Assembly (NCBI GenBank): GCA_963678485.1
Contig: OY782882.1
Coordinates: 3,286,001 to 3,350,000, forward strand
Origin: CALGYY01 sp963678485
GTDB lineage: Bacteria; Bacteroidota; Bacteroidia; Bacteroidales; CAIWKO01
DNA length: 64,000 nucleotides
Direction: 5' to 3'
Part shown: positions 1-9,658 of the stretch, piece after piece
Position numbering within the stretch: the stretch's first letter is position 1
Layout of the letters: each line of letters starts with the position of its first letter
The notes under the pieces: generated by a model
Told to the model about the DNA's origin: nothing
What the model saw: the letters and a program-made list of their open reading frames with translations, nothing else
The model's database searches: none
Position numbers and translations under genes: made by a program

Positions 1-2002
1 TTATCTCATCCAGAAAACGACTGGGTTCGCAGAAAATCAAATCGCCCCAGCGATAACGGTTTTCTGCATAAGATAAAGTAAGCCGTTTCATTGCACGGGT
101 GATGGCAACATAGAAAAGACGGCGTTCTTCCTCGAGCTCCGACCGATCGTTGAGTGATTGCGAGCCGGGGAAAAGGTTTTCTTCCATACCGGTAACAAAA
201 ACATAAGGAAATTCAAGGCCTTTGGCACTGTGGATGGTCATCAGAGCAACGCGGTCCATATCCTCCTTATCATCATTATCGGCATCAGAGACCAATGCAA
301 TATCTTTCATGAAGTCGGCCAAGGTACGAAATACTGGACCCGCAGGAGTTTCCGGTGTTTCTGCTGCCGGTGAACCACCATCTTCAGGAATATCGGTTGG
401 TCCTTCATCTTCGCTTTCGCAAAAATCTTTAATGGCGTTAAGTAACTCTTCAATATTTTCGAATCTGCTTACACCCTCCGGGCTTTTATCCTCATAAAGA
501 TCTTTAAGAATGCCACTGTCTCTGGCAATTTGTTTTGCCAAATCAAAAGCACTGTACGTATTTAACTGAACAGTAAAACTCCGGATCATCATCACAAAAT
601 CCAGGATTTTTCTGGTTGTCCCTGAGTTGATGCCCTGATTATTTTCCTGAAGGTTTGCAATAATATCCCAAGCCGAGCATCCTGCAGCTGATGCGGCGAC
701 AATAATTTTATCGATGGTTGTTGCCCCGATGCCACGAGCCGGATAATTAATTGTTCGTAACAATGCTTCCTGATCGTTGGGATTAACGCTTAGACGGAAG
801 TAGGCCAGGAGGTCTTTAATTTCTTTACGTTTATAAAACGACATACCTCCATAAATCCGATACGGGATATTCAGTTTGCGAAGAGCTTCTTCCAGAGCAC
901 GGCTCTGCGCGTTGGTGCGGTATAAAATGGCAAAGTCGCTGTTCGGAAGCTGAAAGGTCATTTTCGTTTCGAAGATGGAATGAGCTACCAAGGAACCTTC
1001 CTCATTATCGGTCGAGGCACGCAAGAGACGAATCTTTTCACCTTCTTCGTTCTCAGTCCATATTTCTTTGAATATCTGATTCTTATTTTGCTCAATGACC
1101 GAATTCGCGGCTTTAACAATGGTTCCCGAGCTGCGGTAATTCTGTTCCAGTTTAAAAACGGCCGCATCAGGATAATCCCGGCCAAAATTCAGAATGTTCT
1201 GGATATTGGCGCCACGGAATGCGTAGATACTTTGGGCATCGTCGCCAACTACGCAGATGTTTTCATATTTGGCTGCCAGATTCCTTACTATAAGGTATTG
1301 GGCGAAATTTGTATCCTGATACTCATCAACAAGGATGTATTTAAACTTTTGTTGATATTTATGGAGAATCTCGGGGTAGTCGCGCAATAATACATTCATA
1401 TTGAACAGCAAATCATCGAAATCCATGGCCGAGGATGATTTGAGGCGACTGTTATAAGTAGTAAAGATTTTCCCTGTCAGTGGCCGACCTCCTGCGCGAT
1501 CCGATTCCAGGGCCTCATCGTTTTGATTATACTCCTTGTCAGAGATCAGGTTTGATTTGGCAGCGGAAATCCGGTGATGGATAAAATTCGGAACGTATTG
1601 CTTGGGATCGAGTTGCTCTTCTCGTATAATGCTTTTTATCAGACTTTTAGAATCTTCAGTGTCGTAGATTGTAAAATTTGAAGGATATCCTAAAAGGTGG
1701 CCGTCGACTCGGAGCACCCTAGCGAAAATGCTGTGGAATGTGCCCATCCATACATTTCTTGCATCGGTACCGCCGACCAATTTAAGGATACGTTCCTTCA
1801 TTTCCTTGGCGGCTTTGTTTGTAAAGGTCAGTGCCAGGATATTAAAAGGGTCAACTCCTTTATTAAGAAGGTGCGCTACCTTATATGTAAGCACCCGGGT
1901 TTTACCGCTTCCGGCTCCGGCGATAACCATAACCGGGCCGTCTGTTTTTTCAACTGCTTGTCGCTGAATACCATTCAGTTCACTTAGTAGATCTCTTCCC
2001 AC
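1..2002 (-). CDS. pcrA: PcrA/UvrD-type ATP-dependent DNA helicase (3' end cut by window)
   Basis: Superfamily 1A 3'-5' helicase that unwinds DNA in repair and replication-conflict resolution. The reverse strand reads through about 667 codons and is still open at base 1, so the C-terminal tail is missing. Near the N-terminus are the Q-motif region (LNGIQRQAVE) and Walker A (AGAGSGKT), followed by TFTNKAAKEM (motif Ia), VDEYQDTN (motif II), GDDAQSIYAFRGA (motif III) and, near the cut end, the motif V/VI region (HSAKGLEF, YVAITRA). No in-frame ATG precedes the Q-motif, so I place the start at GTG 2002. An ATG at 2007 is out of frame and stops after seven codons. Transcribed away from the ribosomal operon. 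Confidence 0.9.
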   Translation of the reverse strand, partial: MGRDLLSELNGIQRQAVEKTDGPVMVIAGAGSGKTRVLTYKVAHLLNKGVDPFNILALTFTNKAAKEMKERILKLVGGTDARNVWMGTFHSIFARVLRVDGHLLGYPSNFTIYDTEDSKSLIKSIIREEQLDPKQYVPNFIHHRISAAKSNLISDKEYNQNDEALESDRAGGRPLTGKIFTTYNSRLKSSSAMDFDDLLFNMNVLLRDYPEILHKYQQKFKYILVDEYQDTNFAQYLIVRNLAAKYENICVVGDDAQSIYAFRGANIQNILNFGRDYPDAAVFKLEQNYRSSGTIVKAANSVIEQNKNQIFKEIWTENEEGEKIRLLRASTDNEEGSLVAHSIFETKMTFQLPNSDFAILYRTNAQSRALEEALRKLNIPYRIYGGMSFYKRKEIKDLLAYFRLSVNPNDQEALLRTINYPARGIGATTIDKIIVAASAAGCSAWDIIANLQENNQGINSGTTRKILDFVMMIRSFTVQLNTYSAFDLAKQIARDSGILKDLYEDKSPEGVSRFENIEELLNAIKDFCESEDEGPTDIPEDGGSPAAETPETPAGPVFRTLADFMKDIALVSDADNDDKEDMDRVALMTIHSAKGLEFPYVFVTGMEENLFPGSQSLNDRSELEEERRLFYVAITRAMKRLTLSYAENRYRWGDLIFCEPSRFLDEI

Positions 2003-2019
2003 TCCATTTTTTGTTTCTG

Positions 2020-2027
2020 CAAAAGTA
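2020..2027 (-). promoter_or_regulatory. -7 box of the pcrA promoter
   Basis: TACTTTTG on the minus strand fits the Bacteroidota sigma-ABfr -7 consensus TAnnTTTG. It ends only 17 bases upstream of the chosen GTG start, so the leader would be very short. No convincing TTG is seen 19 bases further upstream. Confidence 0.55.
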
Positions 2028-2173
2028 TAATAAAAAGAGGGGATGGGGAAGGATTACCTGATTGAGTTTTCACCAATTCATTATTTTTCAATTAATAAAG
2101 TGTTAAAAAGCAACCTTATACACAGTAAAATGGCCTTTTTCGAAAAAATAATGAAATTTTTTTGCTGAGGCTC

Positions 2174-2203
2174 TTGGATTTATAAAAATAGTTTTTACCT
2201 TTG
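2174..2203 (+). promoter_or_regulatory. Promoter of the ribosomal super-operon
   Basis: TTG at 2174-2176, then exactly 19 bases, then TACCTTTG at 2196-2203. This matches the Bacteroidota consensus TTG-N19-TAnnTTTG in both boxes and spacing. It predicts a leader of about 40 bases before rpsL. Confidence 0.8.
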
Positions 2204-2250
2204 CAGTCCCAATTTTTTAGGGCTTATTATATTGTTTAAAAACGAAAGCT

Positions 2251-2634
2251 ATGCCTACGATACAGCAATTGGTTCGTAAAGGACGCCGCAAAATTCAGGA
2301 TAAAAGTAAATCACCGGCGTTGGATTCATGCCCACAGAGACGTGGAGTATGTGTTCGTGTTTACACCACCACACCAAAGAAACCAAACTCCGCCATGCGT
2401 AAAGTGGCCAGGGTTAGATTAACTAATGGTAAAGAGGTAAACTCATATATTCCTGGTGAAGGTCATAATCTTCAGGAACACTCCATCGTAATGATTCGTG
2501 GTGGTAGGGTTAAGGATTTACCGGGTGTAAGGTATCACATCATTCGTGGTGCATTGGATACTTCAGGTGTTGAAGGCCGCAATCAGCGCAGGTCGAAATA
2601 CGGAACTAAACGTCCGAAAGTAAAAGCAAAATAA
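2251..2634 (+). CDS. rpsL: 30S ribosomal protein S12
   Basis: Decoding-centre protein of the small subunit, 127 aa, the usual length. The conserved TTPKKPNSAMRK segment and the VKDLPGVRYH segment are both intact, with lysine at the two positions where substitutions classically give streptomycin resistance, so the protein looks wild type there. First gene of the array, about 43 bases after the predicted transcription start. rpsG follows after 47 bases. Confidence 0.98.
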   Translation: MPTIQQLVRKGRRKIQDKSKSPALDSCPQRRGVCVRVYTTTPKKPNSAMRKVARVRLTNGKEVNSYIPGEGHNLQEHSIVMIRGGRVKDLPGVRYHIIRGALDTSGVEGRNQRRSKYGTKRPKVKAK

Positions 2635-2681
2635 TCGAATTAAAGTAATAATTGAAGTAAAGTTATAACAGCAGTTAAACA

Positions 2682-3149
2682 ATGAGAAAATCAAAACCCC
2701 GGAAACGGATGATCTCTCCCGACCCACGCTTCAATGATTCGTTGGTGACGAAATTTGTCAACAACCTCATGTTGCAGGGAAAGAAGAGTATTGCCTACAA
2801 GATTTTTTACGATGCTATTGATACAGTATCGGAAAAAACGGGTGAGGATGGTCTCGAAGTCTGGAAAAAAGCATTGGCCAATGTTACTCCCTCAGTTGAG
2901 GTACGTAGCCGCCGTATTGGTGGAGCCACCTTCCAGATCCCATCCGAAATCAGACCCAGTAGGAAAATGTCTATAGGGATGAAAGCCCTGATAAAATATT
3001 CGCGTGCCCGCCACGAAAAATCCATGAGCCAGAAAATGGCCGGAGAAATAATGGCTGCTTTCAAAGAAGAGGGTGCTGCATTTAAAAGAAAAGAAGATAC
3101 GCATAGAATGGCTGACGCAAATAAGGCATTTGCACACTTCAAATTTTAG
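2682..3149 (+). CDS. rpsG: 30S ribosomal protein S7
   Basis: Nucleates assembly of the 30S head by binding the 3' major domain of 16S rRNA. 155 aa, close to the usual 156. It starts MRKSKPRKR and has the conserved RRIGGATFQIP and RSRRIGG-type surface. It follows rpsL and precedes fusA by 42 bases, the classic str order. Confidence 0.98.
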   Translation: MRKSKPRKRMISPDPRFNDSLVTKFVNNLMLQGKKSIAYKIFYDAIDTVSEKTGEDGLEVWKKALANVTPSVEVRSRRIGGATFQIPSEIRPSRKMSIGMKALIKYSRARHEKSMSQKMAGEIMAAFKEEGAAFKRKEDTHRMADANKAFAHFKF

Positions 3150-3191
3150 TTGAAGTGAAGACCTTATTAAATTATAGCCGGTAAAGACAAA

Positions 3192-5303
3192 ATGTTAATG
3201 TCAGAGAAGCTTGTATATACGAGAAATATTGGCATTATGGCCCATATAGATGCGGGTAAAACCACAACTACGGAGCGCATATTGTACTATACTGGTATCA
3301 ACCATAAAATGGGAGAGGTTGATCACGGGAATGCCACTATGGACTGGATGCAACAAGAACAGGAAAGAGGCATTACCATTACTTCTGCAGCAACAACAGT
3401 GTTCTGGAAAATGAACGAGCAGCAGTATAAGATTAACATTATTGATACTCCCGGTCACGTAGACTTTACAGTTGAAGTAGAACGCTCCCTCAGAGTACTT
3501 GATGGAGCCGTTGCTATTTTCTGTGCAGTCGGCGGCGTAGAACCCCAGTCGGAAACCGTTTGGCGTCAGGCAGACAAATATCGCGTACCTCGCATCTGCT
3601 ACGTTAATAAAATGGATCGCTCGGGTGCTGACTTCTATTCAGCCCTTACCCAAATCAAAGAAAAACTAGGTGCACACCCAATTGCTATTCAAATCCCCAT
3701 CGGTGCCGAAGATGACTTCACAGGTATCGTTGACCTTATTACACTTAAGGCTTACGGATGGAATGAAGAAACATTGGGAATGGAATATTTCGAAATACCT
3801 GTCCCTGCTGACCTCAAATCAACAGTTGATGAGTATCGCGGAAAATTGCTCGAAGGATTGGCCGAAGTAGATGAACAACTTTTTGAAAAGTTTGTCAACA
3901 GTCCCGATAGCATCACCACCGAAGAAATTATGCAGGCCATTCGCAATGCTACACTTGCGCAGACTGCCACTCCGGTTATGTGTGGTGCCTCCTTCCGCAA
4001 TAAAGGTGTTCAAAACCTGCTCGACAATATTTGCAATTACCTGCCAAATCCGCTTGATGTACCTGCGGTTAATGGCATGAATCCTTATACCAATAAAGAT
4101 GAAGTGCGCCATCCGGATATCAATGATCCATTCTGCGCATTGGCCTTTAAAATTGCTACCGATCCTTTCGTTGGTCGCATCGCTTTCTTTAGGGTCTATT
4201 CAGGAAGTTTCAAATCAGGTACCTATCTTTTGAACGCTTCTACTGGAAAAAAAGAACGTATTGCACGTCTGGTGCAAATGCATTCCAATAAACAAATCCC
4301 TCTCGAAACTATCGAGGCCGGAGATATTGGTGTTGCCGTTGGATTCAAAGAAATCCGTACAGGTGATACCCTTTGTGCCGAAAATCACCCCATCGTGCTG
4401 GAATCTATTGTTTTCCCCGACCCGGTGATTAATATGGCTGTTGAACCCCGCACTACTGCCGATATCGACAAGCTTGCCAATGCACTGCAAAAGCTGGCCG
4501 AAGAAGATCCTACGTTCGATGTCAGAGTACATCCCGAAACAGGACAGACCATCATCAGCGGTATGGGCGAATTACATCTTGAAATTATTCTTGACCGCAT
4601 CAAACGCGAGTTTGCTGTGGATTGCAATCATGGTCAACCCCAGGTTGCTTATAAAGAAGCTATTGCTAATACGATTCGTCATCGTCAGGTCTATAAGAAA
4701 CAAAGCGGAGGTCGAGGAAAATACGCCGAGATTGAAGTTGAAGTTTCTCCAGCTGACAAAGACGTAAAAGGCCTTCAGTTCGTCAACGAAATCAGAGGTG
4801 GAGCTATTCCAAAAGAATATATTCCTTCAATTCGCGACGGATTTGAAGCTGCAATGCAAAATGGTGTGCTGGCTGGATTTCAGGTCGAAAATTTGAAGGT
4901 TCGTTTGATCGATGGCGCTTTCCATAGCGTTGATTCCGATCCTTTAGCTTTCGAAATCGCCGCCAATCAGGCTTTCCGCGAAGCATGCGGCAAAGCAAAA
5001 AAAGTATTACTCGAACCCATCATGCATGTTGAGGTAATCACACCAGATGATTATGTTGGAGATGTGACGGGCGACTTAAATAAAAGAAGGTCACAACTCG
5101 AAGGCATTGAGGCAAAAATCGGAATTCAGGTGGTCAAAGCCTTTGTTCCTTTGTCAGAAATGTTCGGGTACATTACTGTCCTTCGCACTATCACTTCCGG
5201 TCGCGCAACTTCTTCGATGGAATTTTCGCATTTTGCGGTTCTCCCCGAAGAATTGACCAACGAAGTGGTTTATAAGATTAGAGGTTATATTGTTAATAAT
5301 TGA
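3192..5303 (+). CDS. fusA: Elongation factor G
   Basis: Translocation and ribosome-recycling GTPase, 703 aa, full length. G1 is AHIDAGKTT, G3 is DTPGHVDF and G4 is NKMDRSGADF. Domain II to V sequence follows without a break, including GMGELHLEI in domain III and GRATSSMEFSHF at the end of domain V. Two possible starts lie six bases apart (ATG 3192, ATG 3198) and the second gives the more usual N-terminus. tuf, which follows fusA in many other bacteria, is absent here, as is normal in this phylum. Confidence 0.97.
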   Translation: MLMSEKLVYTRNIGIMAHIDAGKTTTTERILYYTGINHKMGEVDHGNATMDWMQQEQERGITITSAATTVFWKMNEQQYKINIIDTPGHVDFTVEVERSLRVLDGAVAIFCAVGGVEPQSETVWRQADKYRVPRICYVNKMDRSGADFYSALTQIKEKLGAHPIAIQIPIGAEDDFTGIVDLITLKAYGWNEETLGMEYFEIPVPADLKSTVDEYRGKLLEGLAEVDEQLFEKFVNSPDSITTEEIMQAIRNATLAQTATPVMCGASFRNKGVQNLLDNICNYLPNPLDVPAVNGMNPYTNKDEVRHPDINDPFCALAFKIATDPFVGRIAFFRVYSGSFKSGTYLLNASTGKKERIARLVQMHSNKQIPLETIEAGDIGVAVGFKEIRTGDTLCAENHPIVLESIVFPDPVINMAVEPRTTADIDKLANALQKLAEEDPTFDVRVHPETGQTIISGMGELHLEIILDRIKREFAVDCNHGQPQVAYKEAIANTIRHRQVYKKQSGGRGKYAEIEVEVSPADKDVKGLQFVNEIRGGAIPKEYIPSIRDGFEAAMQNGVLAGFQVENLKVRLIDGAFHSVDSDPLAFEIAANQAFREACGKAKKVLLEPIMHVEVITPDDYVGDVTGDLNKRRSQLEGIEAKIGIQVVKAFVPLSEMFGYITVLRTITSGRATSSMEFSHFAVLPEELTNEVVYKIRGYIVNN

Positions 5304-5333
5304 AATAAGGTTTAATTTTAAATACATACCAAC

Positions 5334-5639
5334 GTGAGCCAGAGGATCAGAATTAAATTGAAATCGTACGATTACAACCTGGTTGACAAATCAGCTGAAA
5401 AAATCGTGAAGACTGTTAAGTCAACCGGCGCTGTTGTCAATGGTCCAATTCCATTGCCAACCAACCGCAAGATCTACACTGTTCTTCGTAGCACTTTTGT
5501 CAACAAAAAAGCCCGTGAGCAGTTCCAGCTTTGCACTTACAAAAGACTGCTTGACATTTACAGCACCACCTCGAAAACCATTGACGCCCTCATGAAACTC
5601 GAGTTACCCAATGGAGTAGAAGTGGAAATCAAGGTATAA
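5334..5639 (+). CDS. rpsJ: 30S ribosomal protein S10
   Basis: Small-subunit head protein, also the NusE partner in transcription antitermination. 101 aa. The start is GTG (reading SQRIRIKLKSYD), with no ATG upstream in frame. Contains GPIPLPTN, the loop that contacts 16S rRNA. First gene of the S10 block, 30 bases after fusA with no terminator between, so str and S10 are probably co-transcribed. Confidence 0.97.
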   Translation: MSQRIRIKLKSYDYNLVDKSAEKIVKTVKSTGAVVNGPIPLPTNRKIYTVLRSTFVNKKAREQFQLCTYKRLLDIYSTTSKTIDALMKLELPNGVEVEIKV

Positions 5640-5690
5640 TGTTCGGTACAGCTCAAAATTAAGAAACAGAATATTTAATATAAAGAAACA

Positions 5691-6320
5691 ATGTCAGGAT
5701 TAATTGGAAAGAAAGTCGGTATGACCAGCATCTACGATGCCAACGGGAAAAATGTTCCCTGTACGGTTATTGAAGCTGGTCCCTGCGTTGTGACCCAGGT
5801 GATGACGAAAGAAACGAATGGATATGATGCCATTCAGTTAGGTTTTGATGAGAAGAAAGAAAGCAGAACCAACAAAGCGCTCAAGGGTCATTTTGCAAAA
5901 GCAGGTACAACACCCAAGAAAATTCTTTACGAATTTACCCGTTTTGAAGAAGGTCACCGCAAGGCATTTGGTGATGTGCTTACAGTTGAAGTATTCAACG
6001 AAGGCGAATTCATCGATGTGGTAGGTTATTCAAAAGGTAAGGGCTTTCAGGGTGTGGTCAAGCGTCACCACTTTAGTGGGGTTGGCGAAAGCACACACGG
6101 ACAGCATAACCGCTTACGTGCTCCCGGTTCAATTGGCGCTTCTTCTTACCCATCAAGGGTATTTAAGGGAATGCGCATGGCTGGCCGCATGGGTGGAAAC
6201 CGCGTGAAGAACATTAACCTTCAGGTGGTAAAACTGATGCCTGAGAAGAATATTATTATCGTTAAAGGTTCGGTTCCGGGCCCCAAAGGATCATATATAA
6301 TTATTGAAAGATGGAGTTAG
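5691..6320 (+). CDS. rplC: 50S ribosomal protein L3
   Basis: Early-assembly large-subunit protein whose loop reaches towards the peptidyl-transferase centre. 209 aa, usual length. Starts SGLIGKKVGMTSIYD, and the conserved loop GKGFQGVVKRHHF and GRMGGNRVKN are present. Its last codons overlap the rplD start by 10 bases, which suggests translational coupling of L3 and L4. Confidence 0.97.
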   Translation: MSGLIGKKVGMTSIYDANGKNVPCTVIEAGPCVVTQVMTKETNGYDAIQLGFDEKKESRTNKALKGHFAKAGTTPKKILYEFTRFEEGHRKAFGDVLTVEVFNEGEFIDVVGYSKGKGFQGVVKRHHFSGVGESTHGQHNRLRAPGSIGASSYPSRVFKGMRMAGRMGGNRVKNINLQVVKLMPEKNIIIVKGSVPGPKGSYIIIERWS

Positions 6321-6952
6321 TAGTATATAAAATCGACGGAAGCAAGACTTCACGCAAGGTGAATCTGGAAGATGCCATTTTTGGTATTGAACCTAACGAC
6401 CACGCGATTTATCTTGATGTCAAACAACATCAGGCCAATAAAAGGCAGGGTACCCATGCCTCTTTGGAGAAGTCCATGATCTCTGGTACAACAAAAAAAC
6501 TGAAGCGTCAGAAAGGTACCGGTGGTGCCCGCGCAGGTAGCATGAAATCACCTTTGTTTGTTGGTGGTGCCCGCGTTTTTGGTCCACAACCACGCGACTA
6601 TAGCTTCAAGCTGAACAAAAAACTGAAGGTGTTGGCTCGTAAGTCAGCCCTAAGTTATAAGGCTAAAGAAAACAGTATTATTGTGCTGGAAGATTTCAAG
6701 TTTGACCAGATTGCTACCAAGCAATATCAGACCCTGCTCAATAGTCTGAAGCTTCAGGATAAAAAATCACTGATGGTTCTTGCTGAGCCCGATCAATCAA
6801 TTGTATTGTCCGCACGCAACATCCAGAAAGCAAAGGTTACTACAGCTGCTTCGCTGAATACCTACGACATTCTGAATGCGGTCAACCTGATTCTGGTGGA
6901 AGCATCCATTAAGGAAATTGAGAAAATTCATTCAAGCAACCAAACGAATTAA
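6311..6952 (+). CDS. rplD: 50S ribosomal protein L4
   Basis: Lines the peptide exit tunnel. In Enterobacteria it also represses its own operon, but no such leader is evident here. 213 aa. The tunnel loop is seen as RQKGTGGARAGSMKSP. The start ATG lies inside the end of rplC (10-base overlap), and this start matches the MELVVYKIDG N-terminus expected for the family. Confidence 0.96.
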   Translation: MELVVYKIDGSKTSRKVNLEDAIFGIEPNDHAIYLDVKQHQANKRQGTHASLEKSMISGTTKKLKRQKGTGGARAGSMKSPLFVGGARVFGPQPRDYSFKLNKKLKVLARKSALSYKAKENSIIVLEDFKFDQIATKQYQTLLNSLKLQDKKSLMVLAEPDQSIVLSARNIQKAKVTTAASLNTYDILNAVNLILVEASIKEIEKIHSSNQTN

Positions 6953-6964
6953 AAACACATTACC

Positions 6965-7255
6965 ATGAGCGTTATTATTAAGCCGGTAATTACTGAAAAA
7001 ATGACCATGTTGGGCGATAAGCTCCAGCGTTTTGCATTTCTCGTTGACAAAAGGGCGAACAAACTGCAGATTAAAAAAGCAGTGGAAGAGTTGTATGAAG
7101 TCAACGTAGCCTCGGTCAATACCATGAATTACGGCGGTGACAACACAGGCCGGTGGACCAAAAGCGGTTATATTTCAGGCCGTAAAAACGCGACGAAAAA
7201 GGCAATCGTCACATTAGCAAAAGGTGAAACCATAGATTTCTATAGCAATATCTAA
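6965..7255 (+). CDS. rplW: 50S ribosomal protein L23
   Basis: Sits at the tunnel exit and forms part of the docking site for trigger factor and SRP. 96 aa, starting MSVIIKPVITEKM (the conserved PxxTEK segment), with NKLQIKKAVEELY following. Gap of 12 bases to rplD and 5 to rplB. Confidence 0.96.
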   Translation: MSVIIKPVITEKMTMLGDKLQRFAFLVDKRANKLQIKKAVEELYEVNVASVNTMNYGGDNTGRWTKSGYISGRKNATKKAIVTLAKGETIDFYSNI

Positions 7256-7260
7256 AAGAG

Positions 7261-8085
7261 ATGGCATTAAAGAAATTAAAACCCACAACAAGCGGACAAC
7301 GCTTCAAGCTTGTAAGTTCTTTCGAAGAAATTACGACCGACATCCCGGAAAAGAGTTTATTAGCGCCGATTCATAGAACTGGCGGACGTAACCATTCTGG
7401 TAAAATGACGATGCGTTATGTCGGTGGCGGACATAAGAGAATGTACCGCTTAATCGATTTCAAACGCGATAAAGAAAATATGCCTGCAACCGTCAGGAGC
7501 ATTGAATATGATCCAAACCGCTCACCGCGTATCGCCCTTGTGGTATACAGTGATGGCGAAAAAAGATACATCATTGCACCGCAGGGATTGAAAATAGGTC
7601 AGGAGATCAACGCCGGAAAAGGTGTTTCCCCTGAAATCGGAAACTCTTTGTATTTGAGCGAAGTTCCTCTGGGAACAGTGATTCATAACATCGAGCTTCG
7701 TCCCGGACAAGGTGCCAAGATGGCCCGCAGCGCCGGTTCCTATGCTCAGTTACTGTCACGCGACGGAAAGTTTGCAGTGATTAAGTTACCTTCCGGGGAA
7801 ACCCGCCAGATCTTACTCACCTGCAAGGTTACCATCGGCATGTGTTCTAACCCCGACCATAACCTGGAAGTTAGCGGTAAAGCCGGTCGCTCCCGTTGGT
7901 TAGGCCGCCGTCCCCGCACCCGCGCCGTGGTGATGAACCCCGTCGACCATCCAATGGGTGGAGGTGAAGGTAGAGCTTCTGGTGGTCACCCACGCACACG
8001 CAAGGGTATCCCCGCTAAGGGCTACAAAACTCGCAACAAGAAAAAAATGTCGAGTAAATATATTATCGAAAGAAGGAAAAAGTAA
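7261..8085 (+). CDS. rplB: 50S ribosomal protein L2
   Basis: Largest and most conserved large-subunit protein, needed for subunit association and peptidyl transfer. 274 aa, usual length. GGGHKRMYR occurs early and the C-terminal NPVDHPMGGGEGR carries the conserved histidine region. Ends in a lysine/arginine-rich tail. Confidence 0.98.
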   Translation: MALKKLKPTTSGQRFKLVSSFEEITTDIPEKSLLAPIHRTGGRNHSGKMTMRYVGGGHKRMYRLIDFKRDKENMPATVRSIEYDPNRSPRIALVVYSDGEKRYIIAPQGLKIGQEINAGKGVSPEIGNSLYLSEVPLGTVIHNIELRPGQGAKMARSAGSYAQLLSRDGKFAVIKLPSGETRQILLTCKVTIGMCSNPDHNLEVSGKAGRSRWLGRRPRTRAVVMNPVDHPMGGGEGRASGGHPRTRKGIPAKGYKTRNKKKMSSKYIIERRKK

Positions 8086-8112
8086 TACTGCTAACGAAAC
8101 ACCAATAAGAAC

Positions 8113-8385
8113 ATGAGCCGTTCGTTAAAAAAAGGTCCGTATATCCATTACAAACTGGAACGCAGAGTCCTGGAGCAAAGTGCCTCCAAAAAAAGCGCAA
8201 GCATCAAAACATGGTCAAGGGCATCTATGATTTCCCCGGAATTCGTTGGCCTCACTATCCTGGTACATAACGGGAACAAGTTTATCCCTGTGTACGTGAC
8301 TGAAAACATGGTAGGTCACAAACTGGGCGAATTTGCACCCACCCGTATCTTCAGGGGCCATGCAGGTAATAAAGGAAAAAAATAA
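8113..8385 (+). CDS. rpsS: 30S ribosomal protein S19
   Basis: Head protein that binds with S13 and contacts A-site tRNA. 90 aa. Starts MSRSLKKGPYIHYKL, with SRASMISPEFVGLTI and HKLGEFAPTR. Located between rplB and rplV as in most bacteria. Confidence 0.97.
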   Translation: MSRSLKKGPYIHYKLERRVLEQSASKKSASIKTWSRASMISPEFVGLTILVHNGNKFIPVYVTENMVGHKLGEFAPTRIFRGHAGNKGKK

Positions 8386-8410
8386 GTAAGATTCTATAAT
8401 CACTACAGCA

Positions 8411-8854
8411 ATGGGAGAAAGAAAACGTAATAGTGCAAATATGCGCAAGGAAGCCATGAAGACCACTTACCTGGCTCGTCTTGCCGATTGTCCGACCTCA
8501 CCCCGCAAAATGCGTCTGGTCGCTGATCAGATCCGTGGCATGAGGATCGAATTTGCCCTTCATTTATTGAAGACTTCACCGAAAGAAGCTTCAGAACGTC
8601 TGCGCAAACTGCTTTTGTCAGCTATTTCAAACTGGCAGAAAAAGAACGAAGGCCAACGTATCGAAGATGCTAACCTCTTTGTGAAAAGCATCAATGTGGA
8701 TGGTGGACGAATGTTAAAACGCGTTCAGCCCGCTCCGCAAGGACGTGCTCACAGGGTTCGCAAACGTTCAAACCATGTTACACTGATTATCGACACTATG
8801 GTCGAAGCTCAGGAAGAAGTGGTTGAAACAGCAGAAAATAAAGAAATTAAATAA
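8411..8854 (+). CDS. rplV: 50S ribosomal protein L22
   Basis: Binds all domains of 23S rRNA and sends a beta-hairpin into the exit tunnel. 147 aa, longer than the usual 110-120 because of an acidic C-terminal tail (about 15 residues, EAQEEVVETAENKEIK) and a short N-terminal extension. The core includes SPRKMRLVADQIRG and the hairpin VQPAPQGRAHRVRKRS. Later ATGs at codons 11 and 16 are possible starts. Confidence 0.95.
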   Translation: MGERKRNSANMRKEAMKTTYLARLADCPTSPRKMRLVADQIRGMRIEFALHLLKTSPKEASERLRKLLLSAISNWQKKNEGQRIEDANLFVKSINVDGGRMLKRVQPAPQGRAHRVRKRSNHVTLIIDTMVEAQEEVVETAENKEIK

Positions 8855-8881
8855 TATCAATATATCTAATTAGTCTTACAG

Positions 8882-9613
8882 ATGGGACAAAAAACTAATC
8901 CGATAGGCAACCGATTAGGGATCATCAGAGGATGGGATTCAAACTGGTTTGGTGGCAAGAACTTCGAGAACAAGTTGATTGAAGATTTTGGAATCCGCAA
9001 ATATCTGAACGTTCATAAAAGGCTCTCCAAAGCGGGCATTTCAAAGATTGTGATCGAGCGCACATTAAAGCTCATCACAGTGACCATCAACACAGCACGT
9101 CCCGGTATCATTATCGGCAAAGGCGGTTCTGATGTGGATATGCTGAAGGAAGAATTGAAAAGGATCACGAATAAGGAAATTCAGATCAATATCGCTGAGA
9201 TTAAGCGCCCGGAATTGGATGCTGCTTTAGTAGCCAACGCCGTTGCTCGTCAAATCGAAGGTCGCGTTTCGTATCGTCGTGCTATCAAAACTTCTATCGC
9301 TTCTACCATCCGCATGGGGGCAGAAGGTGTGAAGATTCAGGTAGCAGGTCGTATCGGTGGAGCCGAAATGGCACGTACCGAGCAGTACAAAGAAGGTCGT
9401 ATTCCATTGCACACCTTGCGTGCCGATATCGACTACGCTCTTGCTGAAGCCCACACTACTTATGGTCGCATCGGAGTAAAAGTTTGGATCTGCAAAGGTG
9501 AAGTATACGGTAAACGCGAATTGGTTGCTGCTACTGGAACCAATATGAAAACCGAAAGTGGTGGAAGTGGCCCGAAAGACAATCGCCCACGCAACCGCCG
9601 CCCACGCAAATAA
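8882..9613 (+). CDS. rpsC: 30S ribosomal protein S3
   Basis: Forms part of the mRNA entry channel and helicase. 243 aa. The N-terminus MGQKTNPIGNRLGI is typical, the KH domain is seen as RPGIIIGKGGSDVD, and the C-terminal domain has GRIGGAEMARTE. The last 20 residues are a basic Arg/Pro-rich tail. Confidence 0.97.
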   Translation: MGQKTNPIGNRLGIIRGWDSNWFGGKNFENKLIEDFGIRKYLNVHKRLSKAGISKIVIERTLKLITVTINTARPGIIIGKGGSDVDMLKEELKRITNKEIQINIAEIKRPELDAALVANAVARQIEGRVSYRRAIKTSIASTIRMGAEGVKIQVAGRIGGAEMARTEQYKEGRIPLHTLRADIDYALAEAHTTYGRIGVKVWICKGEVYGKRELVAATGTNMKTESGGSGPKDNRPRNRRPRK

Positions 9614-9658
9614 ATTAAGAAGAAACCGCATTACGAATAATATTTAATAGTTGTAGGT

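Noticed and set aside
980..1390. Plus-strand open frames opposite the pcrA helicase
   Set aside because: They lie antisense to a complete helicase reading frame with all motifs, have no family likeness and no start signal.
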